DNA from: Hirundichthys speculiger
Taxonomy: Eukaryota > Chordata > Actinopteri > Beloniformes > Exocoetidae
Assembly: GCA_018398805.1 (NCBI GenBank)
Contig: JAGFBZ010000373.1
Location: forward strand, 1,550,001 to 1,614,000
DNA length: 64,000 nucleotides
Direction of reading: 5' to 3'
Shown: in pieces, positions 1-11,505 of the stretch
How positions within the stretch are numbered: the stretch's first letter is position 1
Layout of the letters: every line of letters begins with the position of its first letter
The notes under the pieces: generated by a model
What the model was told of the DNA's origin: nothing
Seen by the model: only the letters and a program-made list of their open reading frames with translations
The model's database searches: none
Translations under genes and position numbers: made by a program

Positions 1-475
1 TAGGACAAACAGTTTAGGGTCTAGAACAAATTTTTATATCTAGTATAGTCTCTAAAGCTTGTTTAATCTCCCACCAGAATTGTTGAACTTTATTGCATTT
101 CCAGATACAATGGAAGAACTTACCCTGGATGGCACCACTATACTTATTAAGCTTTTCGGGCGTTACATATGTCCTCATTAGCCGGTTGTATTGCAGTACT
201 TTGAGACGTGTATTGGTAGTTTTTGTTTGTGCTTCAGCACATGCTTCTTCCCTGCCCTCTGAGGGCAAGTCCTCCTGTAAATCTTCCCTCCAGGCATTAA
301 GTTTCTGTGAAGAAGACTCAGAGGACCCCTCTGCTAACAAGCTATATAATTTAGAGATAATTCCCTTTCCAAAGCAGTAATTTTTCATTTCATTTTCCAA
401 AATGGACAATATCCTAGGTTTTAACAAAAAAATCCAAAGACAAAAATCACAAAAACACCAAAAGATCAGTTTCAC
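1..475 (-). mobile_element. L1-like LINE fragment, C-terminal part of ORF2
   Basis: A minus-strand open frame of about 150 codons reads like the region after the reverse transcriptase of vertebrate L1/Tx1 LINEs: a run of the type LQYNRLMRTYVTPEKLNK is followed by a segment FFHCIWKCNKVQQFWWEI, the Cys/His/Trp-rich pattern typical of this place. It is cut by the left window edge, so the 3' end is not visible. No catalytic domain is present in the window. Assignment to L1-like is from the motif pattern; the exact clade is not determined. Confidence 0.7.
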
Positions 476-479
476 GATA

Positions 480-1179
480 GATCAAGATTAATATGAAAAA
501 GTATCGGTATCGGTATCGGCATCGGCATCGGCATCGGCAATACTGGCCCTGTGTTTACTTGGTATCGGATCGATACCCAAATTCCCAGTATCGCCCAGCT
601 TTACTGCCACCTCAAAAGGCATCCGGGCGAAACCCCCACCCACACGACATCACATTCCATTAGCTAAACACAAATGTCATGACACATGATGCACAGTACA
701 TTTGACCGAAAATAAACAAATAACCAAAAATATAAAGAAAAATAAGCAACCCACAGATCAATAAAGGTTTATAGCTACAGGAAATGTGATGAAAAAAAAT
801 TGTTCACAATTGTTGTATTCTTACTTACCAGCTTTGTTGTTATCGGGCATTTAGACAAAAGTCTAACCGTCCACTTATTTTAGGGATTCAGAAGTGTCTC
901 TGAAGCATCAGGTATTGTTCAAAGTTGCATTGTTGTACGCACTTCCATCAAGGTTGTATACATCTCTCCATTTTCATTAAACCAGTATACTCTAATCAGC
1001 CACTGTTTTTTTTTTTTCACATCTTGCATTGTTTTTGTGCCTATAAGAGCCATAATCTGTTTCCGTTCTCAGAGGAAGCTGAGAACATGCAGGGCTGGGA
1101 ACAGGGAACGTGGTATGTTGCCTGCTGGGCTTTTCTGATTTCACTGTTTCTGCTTCTCCAACCCTGACTTTAATAATAG
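480..1179. other. Gene-free repeat-rich stretch with GTATCG/GCATCG simple repeat
   Basis: A short tandem of GTATCG/GCATCG hexamers lies at about 498-540 and is followed by a second cluster with GGTATCGGATCGATACC at about 560-580, a palindromic signature I associate with interspersed fish repeats. The remainder to 1179 is AT-rich and contains no coding signal that I can support. Confidence 0.4.
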
Positions 1180-1612
1180 TTACCTCCGCCAAGGAGGTTA
1201 TGTTTTTGCCAGCGTTTATCTGTCAGTCTGTCTGCCTGTGTACAAGATAACTCAAAAAGTTATGGATGAATTTTGATGAAATTTTCAGGAGTTGTCAGAA
1301 ATGGGAAAAGGAAGAACTGATTTCATTTTGGGTGTGATCGGGAAGAAATCCTGGATTCTGGGTCAATTTCAAATTTTCAATAACATTGCGGTCAGTGGGG
1401 CTGAAAATTTTGTTTCTCAATATCTCCGTTAATTATTGCCCAAAACTCATGAAATTTCACTTAGGGATTGACAATGGGAACCTCTATCAAATTCAAAGGC
1501 TGATCCGGATCTGATCCAGAAGATGGATTTTATCGCAATCTGTAAATCGCTATATGGGGGAATCGTTGCACTTGGTGGAGGGCTGCACTCTCCGAGTGCT
1601 TTTCTAGTTTTC
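1180..1612. repeat. Non-coding DNA transposon (MITE) with CCTCCGCCAAGG termini
   Basis: The left end reads ACCTCCGCCAAGGAGGTTA and the right end contains CTTGGTGGAGG, so the terminal 11-12 bases are near-perfect inverted repeats. TAGTT is found outside both ends. The body has no open frame. This looks like a high-copy fish MITE of about 430 bp; the superfamily is not assigned. Confidence 0.55.
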
Positions 1613-2234
1613 TTTATTTTTGATTAGGAGGATACACTGGATGGATGAAAATGATAGAAACAGAAAAAATAAAGTTATATAAATGAAGTCTATTGTTCTT
1701 TATGCTTATTGTTATTTGTGTTTATATTGTTATTGATACTTATATTGTTCTGTATACTTATTGTTCTTTATAATAAACTTTATAAATAAAGTTTATTGTT
1801 CACCTACCTGTCTCTACCAGTGTCTGTATTTGGGTCCAGTCCTCTGTAATTCCCTGACGCATCCATGGTTGTTGAGAGGTAGACTATCTCTGGTCATCAT
1901 GTCCTCCTGAGACTCCTTTATATCCTCTGTAGTGGACAGTTTTCATGCTGGGAACTTTTGTTTTTTTTTCTCTATCAAGATGCCCACAATTGCAACAACC
2001 ACATTTTATGGAAGGAGGAGTTAAGTCAAATATTCTTCATGTAATGTTATTTTTACCATGATAATGATATATATTCTTGTTCATGATCATGTCAATAACA
2101 ATATTTTTACACTTGAAACAGTTTAATTAAATATGCTTTGAAATAACAATAATTTAATGAATGTCAACTGTAGTGGACACCAGGACAATTTTAATGTAAT
2201 TAATGACTGAACATTGTTGGAGGAGAAAGAAGTG
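1613..2234. other. AT-rich intergenic stretch, no gene seen
   Basis: The sequence contains several near-repeats of a TATTGTT motif (about 1690-1800) and long A/T tracts. No open frame, splice pattern or RNA gene is supported. Confidence 0.4.
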
Positions 2235-2389
2235 AAGCAGAGACGATTCTAGACCAGATAATACAGGGATTCAGATCTGGAGCTTTCAGATGAGGAAGAG
2301 GAGAGGAAGAAGATTCTGGAGAATCTGATGAGACTGAGTCAAAGCCAGAAAGGGAGCAGTAAAATCAGAGTATTTTAATATTTTTGCCA

Positions 2390-2460
2390 TGCATCCATCA
2401 ACTTCCACTTATCTGGTTTCGAGTCATGGGGGCAGCAACTTAAACAAGGCCTGCAATAGC
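2390..2460. repeat. L2/CR1-type LINE 3'-tail fragment
   Basis: CCATCAACTTCCACTTATC followed by GGGGGCAGCA is the common 3'-tail pattern of fish L2-like elements. The same fragment occurs in unit B near 7785-7855 because of the tandem duplication. Confidence 0.4.
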
Positions 2461-2917
2461 AAGACCTACATGATATGCATCAAATGCAAGATGTTACTCT
2501 GCAGAACTAAAACGAAAACATGCTAGATAGTAAAACAAACAAAAAGGAAATTGTAAGACACTCTTTTAACCTTTAGTTCTCAGGGGGACATACAGTAGGT
2601 TTCCATGCAGAAGTGTATGTTTTTGTTTCTGTTTTGGGGAAAAGCTATATAAACTTTGTTTTAAAAGAAAAATCTATCTAATATATAATTATAATTTCTT
2701 CGTATTTCTAAAATTTTCCCTTATTTTAGGCACCTCTGACCATAGGCGCTGCATTGCTGATTGTGAATGTGCTGCAAGCGCGGCTCAACGTGGGCGGAGT
2801 TAAACGTTGAGCTCCGCCCACATTGAGGCACGCCCCGATCTGCGGTCTGCAGTCGGGTACTTGGAGTGAACGGACTCGTGACAACACAAGTAGACACCCT
2901 CTCGTTATTGGTTAGAG

Positions 2918-3113
2918 CAGTGTTGCCAGATTGGACGGTTTTCCGCCCAATTGGGCTACTTTTGATTACAGCTGGCGGGGAAAAAATGCATTAGGCGGGT
3001 ATACACAATTTGGGCTGCTTTTACCAACATCTGGTGGTTTTTTTTAATATAGTGAAAACAGCACAACAAACTGTTATTCTATGGTTTAAAAACAGTACAA
3101 ATACAAAATTCCA
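2918..3113 (+). mobile_element. hAT-type element, left terminus only (copy 1)
   Basis: It starts CAGTGTTGCCAGATTGG, directly preceded by GGTTAGAG at 2910-2917. About 195 bp match the left half of the complete element at 19423-19983, after which the sequence changes. CAGTG termini and an 8-bp target are typical of hAT transposons. The same GGTTAGAG abuts the right terminus of the distant copy at 19984-19991, the expected target duplication if both ends belonged to one insertion. Confidence 0.7.
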
Positions 3114-3440
3114 GAAAACAGAAATGTTTTCAGTTTAGTTTTAAAGATGGAGGTGGTGCCAGCCTTCTTAACCAAAGTGGTAGCTGGTTCCATAATAAAG
3201 GTGCCTGGTAGCAGAAAGCCCGTCCTCCAAATCTACTTTTAGATATTCTGGGAAGGATGAGTAATCCTGCACTCTGAGAGCAGAGAGCTCTATTAGGCGC
3301 ATAACATGCTATCAAGTCTTGTAAATAACGAGGAGCTAGGCCATTAAGGGCCTTATATGTGAGAAGCAGAGTTTTTAATTCAATTCAAAAGTTCACGGGG
3401 AGCCAATGGAGGGAGACTAACATGGGTTCATAGTTTCATA
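3114..3440 (-). mobile_element. LINE fragment (C-terminal reverse-transcriptase region)
   Basis: The minus frame from 3315 to 3130 carries SRFGGRAFCYQAPLLWNQL, the pattern (GxRAFxxxAPxLWNxLP) at the C-terminal end of ORF2 in L2/CR1- and Rex-like LINEs of fish. Only about 60 codons survive. The fragment is duplicated in unit B (8524-8709). Confidence 0.65.
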
Positions 3441-4900
3441 GTTAGCTACTTAGAAGTAGCAGTTAAGGACCACACACTGTTTTGGTCAAGGCACTTTCCT
3501 CAGAATTTAAAGGGCAGCATGTTTTACTGCACTATTTTTTAATAAAGAGGCACTTTTATTTTTGTTACTAAAACAGTATGTGATATTGCTTTATGTAACA
3601 GTTGCAACAATTTCATCTAAGCATGAATAAATGCTTAAAACTTAATAAATGTGAAAAAGACACTTTAATGTCTCCATTTGTCATTCTGTCTTGCAAAGCA
3701 GATGGGAGTAGATCATGATCAGATATCAGATCAGAAATCATTATGAATAAAATTGTTTTGAATTGAAAGTCCATTTTACATCGTATTGTGGCCCCAAAAA
3801 TCAGAATCGAATTGAATGGTGAGATAGTAAAAGATTCACATCCCTACTCAGTACACAAGTATCCATCCACATGGATACGCTTCTCTGCTTGGAACTATTA
3901 TGGAACGATTTGAACAATAAGCAGCAATGTGCAGATGTGGAAGTGAAATCACTGTTTTGTTCTGTCAGACACGGCAGAAGATTTCTGATCCTGATGGAGA
4001 CGGTGATGCAGAGAGAAAGAAGAAATTTGTGTCTACACAAGAACTTGACTTCCTTTACTTGGTTTTCCGGTGGCTGAAATCTAAATTAAATTAAAGGAGT
4101 CACGGAGCAGACAGAAAACCTGTCTTCCACTAGAAACAGAGTCTGCTCACTGCTGACACTCCAATGACAAGGATCAAAACACTGATTTGTCCAAGTAAAA
4201 CAGCAGAAACACCTCAGCTCACATATGTTTGTTCTAGAATGCAAGCATGCTGCAGTCGACCAGCTGATGGCAGCAAAGTTCACAGTTACTGCATTTATCA
4301 GCTGACTGATCAAAAACCTCATATTTACTCACATTCTTCGAACTCCTGTTCTTATATTTTTTTTTCATTCAGAAGAAGCACCCACAAAAGGGTTTTCCAA
4401 CATTTTGAGATGCTCTAGAGCAAAATAAATAGACTGAAGTCAGCTTCAATATATTTTCATCATGATAAAAGCCAGACTGCAGAAAAAGTCAAGAGGTATT
4501 GTCAAAACGTGCAACAGATGAAATTCTCCAGTGTTTCTCCTCCTTCACAGCAGAAGAACAGGTCAAGGTTTTCATTTTCTAAATGGACATTTCTAAATGG
4601 GAGTCAAATTGTGTGTGTCTGCGTCTGCTGCCCTCTGCTGGTCACCTTCAGCTCTTCAGTCTCTGCCACTGGCTCGTCCAGGAGAAAAGGGAGCAGAGCG
4701 TGCACGTCTCCCTGGCCTCTTCACAGCCTCTACACATACCGGCTCTATGTAGAGGCTCCACGAGTCAGCTGAGTCATGTGATGACTCATACAGGAAAGTC
4801 CCTAAACCACTATTCAGAACAACCAGGATGACCACCGAATTCCTATTATTACCTAGGATCAACTAGTTCTTACTGAAAGAGCTTTTTTTGTTACAACAAT
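3441..4900. other. Non-coding flank of repeat-protein gene A
   Basis: Small open frames occur on both strands, but they contain no recognisable domain. Their near-identical copies in unit B (8,830-10,290) only reflect the duplication. I see no supported gene; part of this may be upstream regulatory sequence of the gene at 5146. Confidence 0.4.
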
Positions 4901-4915
4901 CATGTCGCCTCTCTT

Positions 4916-4976
4916 TGACGTCACACCCGCGCCCCACTCTCACACTCTGAGCGATCCACTGAGTTGCCATGGCAAC
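4916..4976 (+). promoter_or_regulatory. Candidate promoter of gene A: CRE plus RFX X-box
   Basis: A perfect CRE (TGACGTCA) lies at 4916-4923 and a fully palindromic X-box (GTTGCCATGGCAAC) at 4963-4976, about 170-230 bp upstream of the ATG at 5146. CREB/CREM-family and RFX-family factors bind these motifs. The pair is duplicated at 10303-10310 and 10350-10363 in unit B. Function is inferred from motif match and position only. Confidence 0.5.
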
Positions 4977-5145
4977 AGAGCGCCTCAGCTCAGAACCTTT
5001 ATGACATCATCACGGGAGCCAAGCTCGTGATCATCTGACAGGTACACCCAGAAGCATTCCATTTCAGTTCACTTATACGATCTGTCTTTGACAAAGCAGC
5101 ACTGGTTTTATCACACACCCAAGTAACACAGGTTTTAGCAGAAAC

Positions 5146-6606
5146 ATGCCTATTCTAAGTCTCGGTTTCTTTGTGGGATATGCAGTCATCAAGACTGTAA
5201 GAAAACTGTTTAATGAAAACTTTGAAGAAGAAATAAGGGGAACAGAAGTTGTTGAACAAGCAGTTCAAGACTTTATTGAAAGCTCAGTTGAAAATGCAGA
5301 TGAAGACATTGAAGACTGCATAAAAAACTCAGATAAAAATTTAGATAAATATGTTGCAGAGGATCTTCAAAGCTCAGTTGAAAACATAGATGAAAATAAA
5401 GTTGAGGACATTATAGTTAGAAGCAGTATAAACCCAGTGGAATATCTTTTCAAAAGCTCAGATGAAAACATAGATAAAGATGAAGTTGAGGACATATTTG
5501 AAGAGCCATTGGAAAATCTTTTTAAAAGCTCAGCTGAAAACATAGATAAATATGAAGTTGAGTACATATTTGAAGAGCCATTGGAATATCTTTTCAAAAG
5601 CTCAGCTAAAAACATAGATAAAGAGGAAGTTGGGGACATATTTGAAGACCCAGTGAAAAATCTTTTCAAAAGCTCAGCTGAAAACACAGATGAAGAGGAA
5701 GTTGGGGACATATTTGAAGAGCCATTGGAATATCTTTTTAAAAGCTCAGCTGAAAACATAGATAAATATGAAGTTGAGTACATATTTGAAGAGCCATTGG
5801 AATATCTTTTTAAAAGCTCAGCTGAAAACATAGATAAATATGAAGTTGAGTACATATTTGAAGAGCCATTGGAATATCTTTTCAAATGCTCAGCTGAAAA
5901 CATAGATAAAGATGAAGATGGGGACATATTTGAAGACCCAGTGAAAAATCTTTTCAAAAGCTCAGCTGAAAACACGGATGAAGAGGAAGTTGAGTACATA
6001 TTTGAAGACCCAGTGGAATATTCTTTTAAAAGCTCAGCTGAAAATGCAGATGAAGAGGAAGTTAAGGACCTATCTGAAGACCCAGTGGAATATTTTTTTA
6101 AAAACTCAGCTGATAAGGACCTATCTGAAGAACCAGTGGAATATTTTTTTAAAAACTCAGCTGATAAGGACCTATCTGAAGAACCAGTGGAATATTTCTT
6201 TAAAAGCTCAGCTGATAAGGACCTATCTGAAGACCCAGTGGAATATTTTTTTAAAAACTCAGCTGATAAGGACCTATCTGAAGACCCAGTGGAATATTTT
6301 TTTAAAAGTTCAGCTGATAAGGACCTATCTGAAGAACCAGTGGAATATTTTTTTAAAAGTTCAGCTGATAAGGACCTATCTGAAGAGCCAGTGGAACATT
6401 TTTTTAAATACTCAGCTGATAAAGACCTATCTGAAGATCCAGCAGAATATTTTCTTAAAGGCTCAGTTGAAAATGTAGATGAATATGCAGATGAGGACCT
6501 ATCTGAAGACCCAGTGGAATATTTTTTTAAAAACTCAGCTGATAAAGACCTATCTGAAGACTCAGCGGAATATTTTTTTAAATATTCCATCACCATTCCA
6601 AGTTAA
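5146..6606 (+). CDS. Unrecognised intronless repeat protein, copy A (486 aa, 3' truncated)
   Basis: The single frame opens with ATG in good context (A at -3). I do not recognise the family. Residues 3-15 are hydrophobic (ILSLGFFVGYAVI), followed by KTVRKLF, so an N-terminal membrane anchor is possible. After an acidic leader of irregular 15-28-residue units come nine 24-residue repeats of the type SSAENIDKYEVEYIFEEPLE(Y/N)LFK. These are followed by eight 17-residue repeats of the type NSADKDLSEDPVEYFFK, with one further 24-residue unit near the end. The 17-mer is the 24-mer minus seven residues. The protein is rich in D/E/K/S with regularly spaced aromatics and has almost no Cys. The last residues (YSITIPS) come from non-repeat DNA brought in by a deletion; copy B continues the array. 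AATAAA is at 6817-6822. No function is proposed. Confidence 0.7.
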   Translation: MPILSLGFFVGYAVIKTVRKLFNENFEEEIRGTEVVEQAVQDFIESSVENADEDIEDCIKNSDKNLDKYVAEDLQSSVENIDENKVEDIIVRSSINPVEYLFKSSDENIDKDEVEDIFEEPLENLFKSSAENIDKYEVEYIFEEPLEYLFKSSAKNIDKEEVGDIFEDPVKNLFKSSAENTDEEEVGDIFEEPLEYLFKSSAENIDKYEVEYIFEEPLEYLFKSSAENIDKYEVEYIFEEPLEYLFKCSAENIDKDEDGDIFEDPVKNLFKSSAENTDEEEVEYIFEDPVEYSFKSSAENADEEEVKDLSEDPVEYFFKNSADKDLSEEPVEYFFKNSADKDLSEEPVEYFFKSSADKDLSEDPVEYFFKNSADKDLSEDPVEYFFKSSADKDLSEEPVEYFFKSSADKDLSEEPVEHFFKYSADKDLSEDPAEYFLKGSVENVDEYADEDLSEDPVEYFFKNSADKDLSEDSAEYFFKYSITIPS

Positions 6607-7128
6607 CTTTTGTAAATGTATTTTTATGGAATTTGCAGGATTAATCCAGGAAAATTCACAGATGATTCAAAACGGTTTGCATTTGATAAAATATTTTTTC
6701 CAGCAGACCACTTTTCATCCGTCCAACAACAACCTACGTTACCAATTTATTCCTGCTGGTGTATGTGCGTGTGTCTGTGTGGTGCACAGGAGAGCAACTA
6801 ACGTACCGTTAAACAAAATAAATTCAACATGTCAACATGTCGCAGTCTAATCATTACAAAAATCATTACACCTCATGCAGAAGTTGGTTTACCAAACAAG
6901 GATTGGCGTTAGCTTACTTGCCTTAACTCAATGTTTAACAAATTTCATTCAAACTCGACAGAAAGTAAAATCAAACTCACCACAGCATCTCTGTTAGTTA
7001 TTTCAGTGTTTCACCATCCACCACTGTAGTTTGCTCGTAATAATCCTTTAATTCACTCTGCTAGATGTAAATACGTTCTAACTCAAGGGCGTGCTCTTCA
7101 TCTCCTCCGCCTTGCTGGCCTCGCCTGG
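6607..7128. other. 3' flank of gene A, also found at 17.5-19.4 kb
   Basis: Sequence from about 6586 matches the region starting at about 17496. There the match continues to 17958 and resumes after a hAT insertion at 19357. No gene is seen. A possible polyadenylation signal for gene A lies at 6817-6822. Confidence 0.6.
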
Positions 7129-7629
7129 CAATGTTGCCAGATTGGGCGGTTTTCCGCCCAATTGGGCTACTTTTGATTACAGCTGGCGGGGGAAAAATGC
7201 ATTGTGCGGGTATACACAATTCAATTTGGGCTGCTTTTACCAACATCTGGCGGTCTTTTTAATATTGTGAAAACAGCACAACAAACTTTTATTTTATGGT
7301 TTCTATTGTATTTATGGTTTAAAAACAGTACAAATACAAAATTTAGTATATTGTGACGTCTCCTCAACAAACCTTAGTACGCCGATGCAGAAGTCTGAGG
7401 CAGAAGCCCGCTCTCTCTAAGTGGTAGGCTATTCTGTTAGAAAAATAAGTAGGCTATCATGCCGAAGTGGGGAAACTATAAGAAATGGTATTTACGTGGT
7501 TGATGTTACTGCTGCTGTGTTAACTTGGCCCTGGCACTGGGATAAATGATGTGCATTTTTGCACATTTTCTGTGACATGCACTATAATAAAATACAACTT
7601 TTTATTTAGGCTTAATTGTTTAATACTGT
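7129..7629 (+). mobile_element. hAT-type element lacking its right end (copy 2)
   Basis: The left terminus CAATGTTGCCAGATTGGG corresponds to the start of the complete copy at 19423. Homology runs to about 7629, where the second duplication unit begins, so the right terminus was lost at the duplication junction. There is no coding capacity. Confidence 0.7.
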
Positions 7630-8312
7630 AAGCAGAGACGATTCTAGACCAGATAATACAGGGATTCAGATCTGGAGCTTTCAGATGAGGAAGAGGAGAG
7701 GAAGAAGATTCTGGAGAATCTGATGAGACTGAGTCAAAGCCAGAAAGGGAGCAGTAAAATCAGAGTATTTTAATATTTTTGCCATGCATCCATCAACTTC
7801 CACTTATCTGGTTTCGAGTCATGGGGGCAGCAACTTAAACAAGGCCTGCAATAGCAAGACCTACATGATATGCATCAAATGCAAGATGTTACTCTGCAGA
7901 ACTAAAACGAAAACATGCTAGATAGTAAAACAAACAAAAAGGAAATTGTAAGACACTCTTTTAACCTTTAGTTCTCAGGGGGACATACAGTAGGTTTCCA
8001 TGCAGAAGTGTATGTTTTTGTTTCTGTTTTGGGGAAAAGCTATATAAACTTTGTTTTAAAAGAAAAATCTATCTAATATATAATTATAATTTCTTCGTAT
8101 TTCTAAAATTTTCCCTTATTTTAGGCACCTCTGACCATAGGCGCTGCATTGCTGATTGTGAATGTGCTGCAAGCGCGGCTCAACGTGGGCGGAGTTAAAC
8201 GTTGAGCTCCGCCCACATTGAGGCACGCCCCGATCTGCGGTCTGCAGTCGGGTACTTGGAGTGAACGGACTCGTGACAACACAAGTAGACACCCTCTCGT
8301 TATTGGTTAGAG

Positions 8313-8509
8313 CAGTGTTGCCAGATTGGACGGTTTTCCGCCCAATTGGGCTACTTTTGATTACAGCTGGCGGGGAAGAAATGCATTAGGCGGGTATACA
8401 CAATTTGGGCTGCTTTTACCAACATCTGGCGGTTTTTTTAATATAGTGAAAACAGCACAACAAACTGTTATTCTATGGTTTAAAAACAGTACAAATACAA
8501 AATTCCAGA
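8313..8509 (+). mobile_element. hAT-type left terminus (copy 3, unit B)
   Basis: This is the duplicate of 2918-3113, again preceded by GGTTAGAG (8305-8312). It is not an independent insertion, because its flank is duplicated with it. Confidence 0.7.
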
Positions 8510-8830
8510 AAACAGAAATGTTTTCAGTTTAGTTTTAAAGATGGAGGTGGTGCCAGCCTTCCTAACCAAAGTGGTAGCTGGTTCCATAATAAAGGTGCCT
8601 GGTAGCAGAAAGCCCGTCCTCCAAATCTACTTTTAGATATTCTGGGAAGGATGAGTAATCCTGCACTCTGAGAGCAGAGAGCTCTATTAGGCGCATAACA
8701 TGCCAACAAGTCTTGTAAATAACGAGGAGCTAGGCCATTAAGGCCTTATATGTGAGAAGCAGAATTTTTAATTCAATTCAAAAGTTCACGGGGAGCCAAT
8801 GGAGGGAGGCTAACATGGGTTCATAGTTTC
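8510..8830 (-). mobile_element. LINE fragment, duplicate of 3114-3440
   Basis: The minus frame 8709-8524 repeats the (G)GRAFCYQAPLLWNQLP pattern with very few substitutions. It was copied as part of unit B. Confidence 0.6.
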
Positions 8831-10302
8831 ATAGTTAGCTACTTAGAAGTAGCAGTTAAGGACCACACACTGTTTTGGTCAAGGCACTTTCCTCAAAATT
8901 TAAAGGGCAGCATGTTTTACTGCACTATTTTTTAATAAAGAGGCACTTTTATTTTTGTTACTTAAACAGTATGTGATATTGCTTTATGTAACAGTTGCAA
9001 CAATTTCATCTAAGCATGAATAAATGCTTAAACTTAATAAATGTGAAAAAGACACTTTAATGTCTCCATTTGTCATTCTGTCTTGCAAAGCAGATGGGAG
9101 TAGATCATGATCAGATATCAGATCAGAAATCATTATGAATAAAATTGTTTTGAATTGAAAGTCCATTTTAAATCGTATTGTGGCCCCAAAAATCAGAATC
9201 GAATTGAATGGTGAGATAGTAAAAGATTCACACCCCTACTCAGTACACAAGTATCCATCCACATGGATACGCTTCTCTGCTTGGAACTATTATGGAACGA
9301 TTTGAACAATAAGCAGCAATGTGCAGATGTGGAAGTGAAATCACTGTTTTGTTCTGTCAGACACGGCAGAAGATTTCTGATCCTGATGCAGACGGTGATG
9401 CAGAGAGAAAGAAGAAATTTGTGTCTACACAAGAACTTGACTTCCTTTACTTGGTTTTCCGGTGGCTGAAATCTAAATTAAAGGAGTCACGGAGCAGACA
9501 GAAAACCTGTCTTCCACTAGAAACAGAGTCTGCTCACTGCTGACACTCCAATGACAAGGACCAAAACACTGATTTGTCCAAGTAAAACAGCAGAAACACC
9601 TCAGCTCACATATGTTTGTTCTAGAATGCAAGCATGCTGCAGTCGACCAGCTGATGGCAGCAAAGTTCACAGTTACTGCATTTATCAGCTGACTGATCAA
9701 AAACCTCATATTTACTCACATTCTTCGAACTCCTGTTCTTATATTTTTTTTTATTCAGAAGAAGCACCCACTAAAGGGTTTTCCAACATTTTGAGATGCT
9801 CTAGAGCAAAATAAATAGACTGAAGTCAGCTTCAATATATTTTTCATCATGATAAAAGCCAGACTGCAGAAAAAGTCAAGAGGTATTGTCAAAACGTGCA
9901 ACAGATGAAATTCTCCAGTGTTTCTCCTCCTTCCCAGCAGAAGAACAGGTCAAGGTTTTCATTTTCTAAATGGACATTTCTAAATGGGAGTCAATTTGTG
10001 TGTGTCTGCGTCTGCTGCCCTCTGCTGGTCACCTTCAGCTCTTCAGTCTCTGCCACTGGCTCGTCCAGGAGAAAAGGGAGCAGAGTATGCACGTCTCCCT
10101 GGCCTCTTCACAGCCTCTACACATACCGGCTCTATGTAGAGGCTCCACGAGTCAGCTGAGTCATGTGATGACTCATACAGGAAAGTCCCTGAACCACTAT
10201 TCAGAACAACCAGGATGACCACCGAATTCCTATTAACACCTAGGATCAACTAGTTCTTACTGAAAGAGCTTTTTTTGTTACAACAATCATGTCGCCTCTC
10301 TT

Positions 10303-10363
10303 TGACGTCACACCCGCGCCCCACTCTCACACTCTGAGCGATCCACTGAGTTGCCATGGCAAC
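10303..10363 (+). promoter_or_regulatory. CRE and X-box of gene copy B
   Basis: TGACGTCA lies at 10303-10310 and GTTGCCATGGCAAC at 10350-10363, both identical to copy A. A 1,122-bp transposon inserted 20 bp downstream now separates these sites from the ATG at 11664 by about 1.3 kb. Confidence 0.5.
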
Positions 10364-10383
10364 AGAGCGCCTCAGCTCAGAAC

Positions 10384-11505
10384 CATAGACATATATAGAG
10401 ATAGACGCCGCATTTGGCTGTTTGGAACGAGAAATGCGGCCGCCATCTTGGACCGGTCATTCTCTGGGATTATAACCATAGACAGAACATCCTGAACATT
10501 GTGTGGATATTCCTGCTCCAATCGGCGGACATCAGAAGCAGGGCTCAGGGGATTACTTTTCACAAGTAAGATGTAACATATTTTTCTGTCTAAAAGACGT
10601 CTAATAAATGTCTAATAAACGTCTAACGGTCCCTAGACGTCGGGCTAAAATCGGTCTACCACTGGTCTAAATGAAAGTTTTAGACAGCCGTTTCAAATCT
10701 AAATACATTGTACATTGATCAATAAACTGTTAAAAATGTTTTAATCCAGCATTTGGCCACCATTTATACAATTTACTATTGTTTTATTTTGTATTTAATT
10801 ATAATGGATTAAATTGTACCGTTTGCGTTAATATAGACCGATATAGACGGGCGAATTTCGGTGTGTAACTTAAACGAAACGTATATTTCTCAGTGGGTTA
10901 CATAATATGGTTGTATTTTGTTCATTGAATATTACAGAGTTGAGAAGAGCAAAGATCCTTTGTTACCGTAAGTTAATGAAACACGCCTAAGTAATGGCAG
11001 TTAACAATGCTACGTATGTTATTTTCACCCGGCTATGAACTGAGACTGATAAGTCATATTCCATAACACTGACTTAGATTACAACTGACACAAGAATTGC
11101 TATTGAGAAAATTATATTGCTATATGGCTATGTTTTCAAGTCACTCTGTAGCCTATAGGCATTATATTGTCTGATAATCTTAATATTGTCATGATCTGAG
11201 GGGTTTTGTGTCCTTGGTTTTTGGTTTTGTAGTCTTCCTTCGTTCAGTTTTTAAAAAATCTTTAAAAACCTTTAAAAAATCGATAAAAAAAAAAAAATCT
11301 TAAACAAGGTGTACCATGTCTCCACAAAACAGATTATTGAATTTTATGAGTGTGTTCATCTGGCCAATTAGGCTGTCTCCTCTATAAACCTATGAGATAA
11401 AAACAATGAGCGGAGCGGGTGACCGGTCTAAGATGGCGGCCCCAAATCTCGTCAGCGCCAGTAGGGAGTAGCGTTCGATGCGGCGTCTATCTATATATGT
11501 CTATG
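10384..11505. mobile_element. hAT-like non-coding element with 8-bp TSD and an empty site in unit A
   Basis: The ends are CATAGACATATATAGAG and its inverted counterpart CTATATATGTCTATG, extended by GATAGACGCCGCAT. CTCAGAAC flanks it on both sides (10376-10383 and 11506-11513). Unit A has the uninterrupted target near 4985-5000, so the insertion postdates the tandem duplication. Both subterminal regions carry GCGGCC next to a CCATCTT/AAGATGG motif and a GACCGGTC-like palindrome. No transposase is encoded. Confidence 0.8.

Larger units (their letters stand above)
2235..7629. repeat. Tandem duplication unit A (5,395 bp)
   Basis: The sequence from 2235 (AAGCAGAGACGATTC) reappears at 7630, an offset of 5,395 bases that still holds exactly at the hAT end (2918 versus 8313). 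Unit A contains an L2-type tail, a hAT left end, a LINE fragment, the promoter and repeat-protein gene copy A, and an incomplete hAT copy that breaks at the junction 7629/7630. Compared with unit B it lacks about 4.5 kb starting inside the coding repeat array (junction near 6584) and lacks two transposon insertions. Confidence 0.9.

Noticed and set aside
5367..6596. 409-codon minus-strand open frame opposite repeat gene A
   Set aside because: It mirrors the coding repeats, whose codon pattern lacks reverse-strand stops. It has no start context or promoter and is broken in copy B, so it is a shadow.
5978..6850. Plus-strand second-frame repeats (TYLKTQWNIFLKTQLIR type)
   Set aside because: This is the plus-one frame of the same 51-bp repeats. 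Frame-preserving repeats keep all frames open, and the first frame has the good start codon and the composition consistent between copies.
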